From the NCBI GenBank assembly GCA_964575715.1, contig CAZNSG010000183.1, positions 1-20,966 on the forward strand: a DNA stretch of 20,966 nt, written 5' to 3'. The stretch's first letter is position 1, and every line of letters starts with the position of its first letter. The translations under genes and the position numbers were made by a program. The stretch is from PNAI01 sp964575715. Lineage in GTDB: Bacteria; Pseudomonadota; Alphaproteobacteria; Rhizobiales; Xanthobacteraceae. The notes under the pieces are model-generated. The model had not been told where the DNA came from. It ran no database searches and saw only the letters and a list, made by a program, of their open reading frames with translations. Positions 15,543-20,966 of this stretch are shown here, one piece after another.

Positions 15543-15821
15543 TCAATCGTCGCCGCCATGCTTGGCGGAGAGATCGCGATAGATTTGCAGGCGGATGAAC
15601 GGATCGGGATCGTCGCCGAGATAGAGCTTGTCATCATAGAGCGGACCGGCGCGGAACTTGTCCAGACCCCGGTAACCCGCATTCTCACGATTGGGCGTTG
15701 GGGTGACGACCTGTTTTTTCTGCTTGGTTTCCTTCGCAGGCTCGGCGAATGCCGGCAGAGCCAGCGCCGAACCAAGCGCAAGGCCCGCGGCGAAAATCAA
15801 AATTTTGATCGGCTGCGACAT
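15543..15821 (-). CDS. small secreted protein, paralogue B of a tandem pair
   Basis: This is the sister of the gene just downstream and also exactly 92 residues. The signal peptide covers residues 1-27 (IKILIFAAGLALGSALAL, then PAFAE). A Lys-rich linker is followed by NR-x-N-x-GYRG-x-DKFRAGP-x-Y, YLGDDPDPFIRLQ and YRDL, with the terminal GGDD. The signal peptide and linker have diverged far more than the C-terminal block, so selection acts on that block. I start at the ATG at 15821, with GGAG 8 bases upstream; ATG codons further up lack ribosome sites. The gap to paralogue A is 126 bases. It is on the same strand as the upstream hydroxy-acid oxidase, 151 bases away. The function is unknown. 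Confidence 0.8.
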   Translation of the reverse strand: MSQPIKILIFAAGLALGSALALPAFAEPAKETKQKKQVVTPTPNRENAGYRGLDKFRAGPLYDDKLYLGDDPDPFIRLQIYRDLSAKHGGDD

Positions 15822-15972
15822 GATCCTGACTCCCATTGATCTATCTATGCTTTTACCACCGGATGGCCGGGGCGATGCAAGCGCTGAATGCGCCAATATC
15901 GATCACAAGTGGGTGTGGGAATGTTGCGGTGCATCGGGTGTTCCCGGCATATTTTAATTAACCGCCTTGTAA

Positions 15973-17028
15973 TTACCGTGCGATCAGATCGGGCTTGATG
16001 TCGGCCAGGCGCGGCGCGCCCGTAAGCTGCATGGCGCGGATCAGCTCCTCGCGCAGATGATCGAGCACCGCCTGCACGCCTTCGGCGCCGCGGGTTGCGA
16101 GTCCCCACAGCACCGGCCGGCCGATCAGCACCGCGCGCGCGCCAAACGCCAACGCCTTGAGGATGTCGGTGCCGCGCCGCAGACCGCCATCGACATAGAC
16201 TTCGGCCTTGCCGGCAATCGCGGCGACCACGTCGCCCAAAGCGTCCGCCGTGGGCAGCGTCGTATCCAAATGCCGGCCGCCGTGGTTGGAGACGATGATG
16301 GCCTTGGCGCCCAGCTCAACGCAGCGCGCCGCATCGTCGCCGCGCAGCACGCCCTTGACGATGACATCCATCGGCGCGCGTTTGACCAGCCATTCGAGAT
16401 CGCGCCAGGTGGTCGGGAACATCACCTTGCCCTTGTATTCCGGATCGTAAGCGGTGCGCGCCATCGGCGCACCCGGCATGTTGACATTGCGAATATCGGG
16501 CGAGGGAACAAACGGCGCGCGGATCTGGCGCGGGCTTGAGCCATAGACCTGGTTGTCGACAGTGAGGATGAGGGCGCGGAATCCGGCAGCCGCGACTCGG
16601 TCGATCAGCGCTTCCACCTCGCCACGGTTTCCCCACATGTAGAGCTGGAACCATTGCGGCGCCGCGCCGCGCTCGGCCGCCGCATCCTCGAGCAGTACAT
16701 TCGCGCTGGTCGCCAGCGCATAGATCGCGCCGGCCGCCGCAGCGCCGCGCGCGGACGCACGCTCACCGTCGGCATGGAACAGGCGATGGCGGCCCATGGG
16801 CGCCACCATGATCGGCGTCGCCACGCGCGCGCCGAGCAGACTCACGCTGGTGTCGACATTGCCGATATCGCGCAGCACATGCGGACGCAGCCGCAGCCGC
16901 CGCCAGGCGGTGACGTTCTCCGCGGCCGTGATCTCGTCGTCGGCGCCGGTGGCACAAAATGCGAACGCCGGCGCCGGCAGCATGGCGAGAGCTTCCTCCT
17001 CCAGCGCATCGAAAGCAACACAGTCCAC
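15973..17028 (-). CDS. FMN-dependent alpha-hydroxy-acid oxidase/dehydrogenase (glycolate oxidase/LldD family)
   Basis: Family members oxidise L-2-hydroxy acids such as lactate, glycolate or mandelate using FMN in a TIM barrel. The 351-residue protein has PIMVAPMG (72-79), FQLYMWGN with Y130, LTVDNQVYGSSPRQIR (155-170), the FMN lysine K225 in VIVKGV, the catalytic His249 and Arg252 in SNHGGRHLD, and VDGGLRRGTDILKALAFGA. Two deviations stand out. The position of Tyr24 of spinach glycolate oxidase is Phe here (FAFCATGA, residues 22-29), and the usual SNHGGRQ has His in place of Gln. Substrate binding may therefore differ. I choose the GTG at 17028 because AGGAG lies 7 bases upstream; a TTG at 17043 would overlap that site. 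The gene is divergent from the lyase-GNAT-DenD operon. Confidence 0.92.
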   Translation of the reverse strand: MDCVAFDALEEEALAMLPAPAFAFCATGADDEITAAENVTAWRRLRLRPHVLRDIGNVDTSVSLLGARVATPIMVAPMGRHRLFHADGERASARGAAAAGAIYALATSANVLLEDAAAERGAAPQWFQLYMWGNRGEVEALIDRVAAAGFRALILTVDNQVYGSSPRQIRAPFVPSPDIRNVNMPGAPMARTAYDPEYKGKVMFPTTWRDLEWLVKRAPMDVIVKGVLRGDDAARCVELGAKAIIVSNHGGRHLDTTLPTADALGDVVAAIAGKAEVYVDGGLRRGTDILKALAFGARAVLIGRPVLWGLATRGAEGVQAVLDHLREELIRAMQLTGAPRLADIKPDLIAR

Positions 17029-17153
17029 TGGGTGTCTCCTCAATCTTTGCGGCGCCCATCAATCGCTGTGAGCGTACCGATCACCGAAATGCGCTGTGCT
17101 TAGGCGCGCGATCGTGGCAGGTTTGGGCGCCTGCAACGAACATCGAGTGTTCC

Positions 17154-18002
17154 ATGGCCAGATCCCGCCCGTCTACCGCCGACAAGCGCCGCATATTTCA
17201 CAAGCTGCACGAAACCGGCTGCTTCGTCATTCCCAATCCCTGGAACATAGGCTCCGCGCGCTATCTGCAGGGCCTCGGATTTGCGGCGCTTGCCAGCACG
17301 AGTTCGGGCTATGCCCACGCGCAGGGCTTGGCCGACGGCGAGGTGCCGCGCGACATGATGCTTGCCCACTTCCGCGAGATCGCGGCGGCAACCGATGTGC
17401 CGGTAAACGCCGACTTCGAAGGCGGATTTGCCGACGATCCAGCTGCCGTCGCCCAGAATGTGCAGCTTTGCGTCGAGACCGGCATCGCGGGGCTCTCAAT
17501 TGAGGATTCAACCGGCGACGAGGCCAACCCGCTCTACGAATTCGATCTCGCGCTCTCGCGCGTTCGCGCCGCGCGCGCGGCCATCGACAAGACCGGCGGC
17601 GACGTGGTCTTCACCGCGCGCACCGAGGGTTTTATCCGCGGCCGCCCCGATCTCGCGGAGACCATCCGCCGGCTGAAAGCCTTCGCCGACGCCGGCGCCG
17701 ATTGCCTCTACTCGCCCGGCATCAAGACGCGCGAGCAGATCGAGGCAACCGTGAAGGCGGTCGCGCCCAAGGCGGTAAACTTTCTCAACTCCGGCCCGTT
17801 CGGATTTACTGTGAGCGACCTCGCAACGATGGGCGTGCGCCGTATCAGCGTCGGCGGCACACTCGCGCGCGTGGCGATGAACGCCTTCATCAATTCAGCG
17901 CGCGCGATCGCCAAGGACGGCAAGTTCGACAGCTTTACCGGTGTCGTGTCGAACGCGGAGCTTAACGGCTTCTTCCGCGACGATCTGAAGAAGCGCTCAT
18001 GA
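17154..18002 (+). CDS. isocitrate lyase/PEP mutase family protein
   Basis: The 282-residue protein is a TIM barrel of the PEP mutase/isocitrate lyase superfamily. Members cleave or form C-C or P-C bonds of 2-oxo or hydroxy dicarboxylates using Mg2+. Landmarks are NPWNIGSARYL (28-38), STSSGYAHAQGLADGE (48-63), the Mg site N85-A-D87-F-E89-GGF, GIAGLSIEDST (110-120), ARTEGF (155-160) and a conserved YSPGI strand. The isocitrate lyase KKCGH signature is absent, so it is not a true isocitrate lyase; oxaloacetate decarboxylase, 2-methylisocitrate lyase-like or an unknown lyase are possible. The open frame continues upstream to 16959, but homology-like sequence begins at the ATG at 17154 (weak GAG 6 bases before). 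Its stop overlaps the next start as ATGA, implying translational coupling. Confidence 0.9.
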   Translation: MARSRPSTADKRRIFHKLHETGCFVIPNPWNIGSARYLQGLGFAALASTSSGYAHAQGLADGEVPRDMMLAHFREIAAATDVPVNADFEGGFADDPAAVAQNVQLCVETGIAGLSIEDSTGDEANPLYEFDLALSRVRAARAAIDKTGGDVVFTARTEGFIRGRPDLAETIRRLKAFADAGADCLYSPGIKTREQIEATVKAVAPKAVNFLNSGPFGFTVSDLATMGVRRISVGGTLARVAMNAFINSARAIAKDGKFDSFTGVVSNAELNGFFRDDLKKRS

Positions 18003-18682
18003 CCGAGCGCGCAGTTGGACCGGAAGTCGATCCAACACCGGCGCGGCTGCCCGGGCCGGTGTCGCTCAAGGGCCGCTACGGATCGGTCGAGCGGCTAAAT
18101 GCAGCGCGCCATGGCCGCGAGCTGTGGGCTGCGCTGCGCGGGTACGACGAAATCTGGATTTACATGTCATCCTATGGGCCCTTCCTGGACGGCAACGAAT
18201 TCGCCGCCTGGCTTGCACAGCGGGAGACACTCAACGACCCCTATTACTACAGCGTGCTCGACCCGGACGGCCGTGCGCTCGGCCTCGCGACGCTGATGGA
18301 AATCCGTCCTGCGATGCGCTCTGTCGAGGTGGGGCATATTGTTTACAGCCCGGCGCTGCAACGCACCACGCTTGCCACCGAAGCGCAATACCTGCTCGCA
18401 CGCTACGTGTTCGAGACGCTTGGCTACCGCCGCTACGAATGGAAATGCAATTCGCTCAACATAACGTCGCGCCGCGCGGCGCTGCGGTACGGCTTCGTCT
18501 TCGAAGGCGTATTGCGCCAGCACATGATCGCCAAGGGCAGGAACCGCGACACGGCGTATTACTCCATGCTCGAGCGCGAGTGGCCGGCGCGCAAACATGC
18601 CTTCGAGCGCTGGCTTGCGCTGGAAAACTTTGACGCCGCGGGTCGACAGATAATGAGGCTTGAGCAATGCATATCCTCGTGA
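17999..18682 (+). CDS. GNAT family N-acetyltransferase (RimJ/RimL-like)
   Basis: The 227-residue protein belongs to the RimJ/RimL-type GNAT branch: an entry region GYDEIWIYMSSYGPF, a central beta stretch LGLATLMEIRPAMRSVEVGHIVYSP (partly 95-117), the acetyl-CoA loop QRTTLATEAQYLL, and the closing ALRYGFVFEGVLRQHM and RDTAYYSMLEREW. It should use acetyl-CoA to acylate an amine or a protein N-terminus; the target is unknown. It is translationally coupled on both sides: the start overlaps the previous stop (ATGA at 17999-18002), and its last 16 bases overlap the DenD-like gene. That arrangement argues for a function linked to the lyase and the dehydrogenase. Confidence 0.9.
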   Translation: MTERAVGPEVDPTPARLPGPVSLKGRYGSVERLNAARHGRELWAALRGYDEIWIYMSSYGPFLDGNEFAAWLAQRETLNDPYYYSVLDPDGRALGLATLMEIRPAMRSVEVGHIVYSPALQRTTLATEAQYLLARYVFETLGYRRYEWKCNSLNITSRRAALRYGFVFEGVLRQHMIAKGRNRDTAYYSMLEREWPARKHAFERWLALENFDAAGRQIMRLEQCISS

Positions 18683-19650
18683 CCGGCGCGGCCGGTATGA
18701 TTGGCCGCAAGCTCATCGGGCGGTTCGTCAAGGACGGTGCGCTCAACGACCGAGCGATCGAGCAGCTGACGCTGACCGATATGGTGCCGCCGCAAAAGCC
18801 TGAAGGCTTCGGCGGCAAAGTCGAAAGCATTGCCGCCGACCTGCCGGCGCCAGGCGTCGCACAAAAGCTCGCCGCTGGCCGGCCCGACATGATTTTCCAT
18901 CTCGCAGGGGTCGTTTCGGCGGAAGCCGAGCTCGAATTCGAGAAAGGCTATCGCGTCAACCTCGACGGCACGCGCGCTCTGCTCGATGCGATACGCGGGA
19001 TCGGCGATGGCTATCGGCCGAACGTCATCTACACGTCTTCCTGCGCGGTATTCGGCGCGCCGTTCCCAGACGCTATTCCAGATGATTTTCACCTCACGCC
19101 GCTCACCTCCTACGGCACGCAAAAGGCAATGTGCGAACTCCTGCTGGCCGACTACACGCGGCGGGGATTTCTCGACGGCGTGGGTTTGCGCCTACCGGCG
19201 ATCTGCGTGCGGCCGGGCAAGCCGAACAAGGCGGCGTCGGGCTTCTTCTCCGGCATCATCCGCGAGCCGCTGGCCGGCAAGGAGGCGTTATTGCCGGTGC
19301 CTGAGTCGGTGCTGCACACCCATGCGAGCCCGCGCGCCGCAGCATCATATCTCATCCACGCGGCGGGACTTACATGCGAGCAGCTTGGGGACCGCATCAA
19401 CCTGACCATGCCGGGCGTATGCTGCACCGTTGCCGAACAAATCGCTTCGCTTCGCCGGATCGCCGGTGACGCGGTGGCGGCGCGAATTCGGGGCGCGCCG
19501 GATGCGCTGGTCGCGCGCATTGTCGCCGGCTGGCCGCACCGATTCGATGCCCGGCGCGCGCTCGCCCTGGGCTTTCGTCCGGAAAAATCCTTCGATGAGA
19601 TCATCCGAATCCATATCGAGGACGATCTCGGCGGCAAGATCGCGGCGTAA
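18667..19650 (+). CDS. denD: DenD-like NAD-dependent sugar-acid dehydrogenase (extended SDR)
   Basis: The 327-residue protein is an extended short-chain dehydrogenase: the NAD motif TGAAGMIG (6-13), VYT-type strand YTSSCAVFG (122-130), and the catalytic Y149-x-x-x-K153 in SYGTQKA. The overall sequence, from the HILVTGAAGMIGRKL opening to the LRLPAICVRPGKPN stretch, resembles D-erythronate dehydrogenase DenD, which makes 2-oxo-tetronate in a sugar-acid pathway. The other genes of that known pathway (otnI, otnK, otnC) are not in the window, so the substrate is uncertain and the symbol is tentative. The start overlaps the GNAT gene by 16 bases. It is the last gene of the three-gene operon. Confidence 0.85.
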   Translation: MHILVTGAAGMIGRKLIGRFVKDGALNDRAIEQLTLTDMVPPQKPEGFGGKVESIAADLPAPGVAQKLAAGRPDMIFHLAGVVSAEAELEFEKGYRVNLDGTRALLDAIRGIGDGYRPNVIYTSSCAVFGAPFPDAIPDDFHLTPLTSYGTQKAMCELLLADYTRRGFLDGVGLRLPAICVRPGKPNKAASGFFSGIIREPLAGKEALLPVPESVLHTHASPRAAASYLIHAAGLTCEQLGDRINLTMPGVCCTVAEQIASLRRIAGDAVAARIRGAPDALVARIVAGWPHRFDARRALALGFRPEKSFDEIIRIHIEDDLGGKIAA

Positions 19651-19680
19651 TTTTCTCTCCCTCTCCCCGCAACTGACGTG

Positions 19681-19692
19681 GCAGGTTAGAAT
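19681..19692 (+). promoter_or_regulatory. GCAGGTTAGAAT motif, possible -10 of sfsA
   Basis: This is the same 12-mer as before mepA, here ending 7 bases before the sfsA start codon. No -35 box is evident. It may mark a leaderless or very short-leader transcript, or be a chance match. Confidence 0.3.
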
Positions 19693-19699
19693 CTTGGCC

Positions 19700-20413
19700 A
19701 TGCGCTTTTCCACCCCGCTCGTCCCGGCAACATTGATCAAGCGCTACAAGCGCTTTCTTGCCGATGTCCGGCTGGACAATGGCGAGAGCATCACCGCGCA
19801 TGTCGCCAATCCGGGCGCGATGACCGGACTTGCCACGCCCGGCGCGCGGATTTGGCTTTCGAAATCCGACAATCCCAACCGCAAACTCGCCCATTCCTGG
19901 GAGCTGGTGGAGGTCGATCTCGGCTCCGGCCGCGAGTTGGTCGGCGTCAACACCACCCATCCCAATGCGCTGGCTGGCGCCGCCCTTGCCGCCGGCACAA
20001 TCCCCGCGCTTGCAGGCTACAAGACAATTCGGCGGGAAGTGAAATACGGCAAGAACTCGCGCGTCGATTTCCTACTCGAAGACCATGCGCGCCCGCGCTG
20101 CTTCGTCGAGGTCAAGAACGTGCACCTGATGCGCCAGCCTGGCCTCGCCGAATTTCCCGACGCGGTGACGGCGCGTGGAGCAAAGCATCTCGATGAGCTT
20201 GCCGCCATGGTGGCTGCCGGCGCGCGCGCGGTCATGCTGTTCGTGATCCAGATCGGTTCGGCCAACCGCTTTGCGCTCGCGCGCGACGTCGATGCCCGCT
20301 ATGGCGCCGCTTTCGATCGCGCCCGGGTGGCGGGCGTTGAGACCATCGCCTGGCGCTGCTCGTTGAACCGCGAATCCATCGAGGTAACCGCGCCGATCCC
20401 CATCGTCGATTGA
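19700..20413 (+). CDS. sfsA: SfsA, DNA/RNA nuclease SfsA family
   Basis: SfsA was named for stimulating sugar fermentation (maltose genes) in E. coli and is now regarded as a nucleic-acid binding protein with a PD-(D/E)xK nuclease core. The 237 residues match the usual length (234 in E. coli). Landmarks are AHVANPGAM (33-41), GVNTTHPNALA (82-92), and the nuclease signature NSRVDFLL with D123 followed by FVEVKNV with E137 and K139. It begins at the ATG at 19700. The frame runs upstream over the end of the DenD-like gene but has no support there. It is 49 bases after that gene and directly before map, an order conserved in many Rhizobiales. Confidence 0.95.
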   Translation: MRFSTPLVPATLIKRYKRFLADVRLDNGESITAHVANPGAMTGLATPGARIWLSKSDNPNRKLAHSWELVEVDLGSGRELVGVNTTHPNALAGAALAAGTIPALAGYKTIRREVKYGKNSRVDFLLEDHARPRCFVEVKNVHLMRQPGLAEFPDAVTARGAKHLDELAAMVAAGARAVMLFVIQIGSANRFALARDVDARYGAAFDRARVAGVETIAWRCSLNRESIEVTAPIPIVD

Positions 20414-20461
20414 TCGCGCCGATGCTTGCGCTGGCGCTGCCATCCTTTACATTACGAGCCC

Positions 20462-20966
20462 ATGACCTACGTCGATGCCAAAACCGCGCCGCCGCGCAAA
20501 ACCGGCCAAATCAAGCTGCACGGGCCGGAAGCCTTCGCGGGCATGAGAAAAGCGGGGCAGCTCGTCGCCAAATGCCTTGACATGCTGGTCGGCGAGATAC
20601 GGCCCGGCGTACCGACCGAATGGATCGATCGTTTTGTACTTGAATTCGCCCTCAGTCATGGCGCACTGCCGGCAACGCTGATGTACCGCGGGTACAAAAA
20701 GGCGACCTGCACGTCGGTCAATCATGTTGTTTGCCACGGCATTCCCAGCGAGAAGCCGCTCAAAGAGGGCGACATTGTCAATGTCGACGTCACACTCATT
20801 CTTGATGGCTGGCACGGCGATTCCAGCCGAATGTACACGGTCGGCGCCATCCCGCGCCGCGCCGAGCGGCTAATCGACGTCACCTACGAAGCCATGATGC
20901 GCGGCATCGCCGCGATCAAGCCGGGCGCTACCACCGGCGACATCGGCGCCGCAATTCAGGATTATG
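20462..20966 (+). CDS. map: type I methionine aminopeptidase, 5' part (truncated by window end)
   Basis: Map removes the initiator methionine from nascent proteins and is essential. The 168 residues present reach the window edge, and about 100 C-terminal residues should lie beyond. Visible are the substrate-binding CHGIP with H92, and the metal ligands D109 (NVDVT) and D120 (HGDSS) of the five-ligand dinuclear site; the His and two Glu ligands are outside the window. The N-terminal extension (residues 1-20, PPRKTGQI) is the one usual in alphaproteobacterial Map. It starts at the ATG at 20462, 48 bases after sfsA, with only a weak GAG 5 bases before. Confidence 0.96.
   Translation, partial: MTYVDAKTAPPRKTGQIKLHGPEAFAGMRKAGQLVAKCLDMLVGEIRPGVPTEWIDRFVLEFALSHGALPATLMYRGYKKATCTSVNHVVCHGIPSEKPLKEGDIVNVDVTLILDGWHGDSSRMYTVGAIPRRAERLIDVTYEAMMRGIAAIKPGATTGDIGAAIQDY

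Noticed and set aside
15940..15972. AT-rich TAATTA hairpin after the hydroxy-acid oxidase stop as an intrinsic terminator
   Set aside because: The stem is only six A-T pairs with no T-run following on the minus strand; too weak to call.

Overview
The window reads as ordinary chromosome of a high-GC alphaproteobacterium, most likely Hyphomicrobiales near Bradyrhizobium, Pseudolabrys or other Xanthobacteraceae. The basis is the gene types, the sfsA-map gene order, the GC-rich codon use, and the many small palindromic intergenic repeats of the kind common in those genomes. The genus assignment is inference. I see no rRNA, tRNA, CRISPR array, transposase, phage gene or complete mobile element.

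Layout. 1-3150: lepA (EF4), a lone DUF2442 gene on the minus strand, and a secreted cupredoxin preceded by a strong-looking promoter that overlaps a Fur/Mur-like operator. 3152-3486: a ~320-bp imperfect palindrome between convergent genes. 3487-4930: a divergent pair, a RidA-like protein lacking the key Arg and the murein endopeptidase MepA. 4959-9313: a minus-strand run of a GMC oxidoreductase, a TauE/SafE permease and a CPA1 K+/H+ antiporter. 9559-11931: a BKACE/DUF849 enzyme and an acyl-CoA dehydrogenase-like protein (minus strand), separated by repeats. 12106-13428: an MscS-type channel. 13429-13820: repeat-rich spacer. 13821-17028: minus strand, an aminotransferase, two tandem 92-residue secreted paralogues of unknown function, and an FMN-dependent 2-hydroxy-acid oxidase. 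17154-19650: a tightly overlapping plus-strand operon (PEP mutase/isocitrate lyase-like lyase, GNAT acetyltransferase, DenD-like dehydrogenase). 19700-20966: sfsA and the 5' part of map, truncated by the window edge.

Working together. The clearest functional unit is the overlapping lyase-GNAT-DenD operon, divergent from the hydroxy-acid oxidase; it suggests catabolism of a small hydroxy acid or sugar acid. BKACE plus the acyl-CoA dehydrogenase-like gene suggests beta-keto acid or acyl-CoA metabolism. LepA, MepA, MscS, the antiporter, SfsA and Map are housekeeping or envelope/stress functions. The least explained items are the twin secreted proteins, the Fur-like site at the cupredoxin gene, and substitutions at catalytic positions in three enzymes (RidA R105 to S, acyl-CoA dehydrogenase Glu to Asp, hydroxy-acid oxidase Y24 to F).
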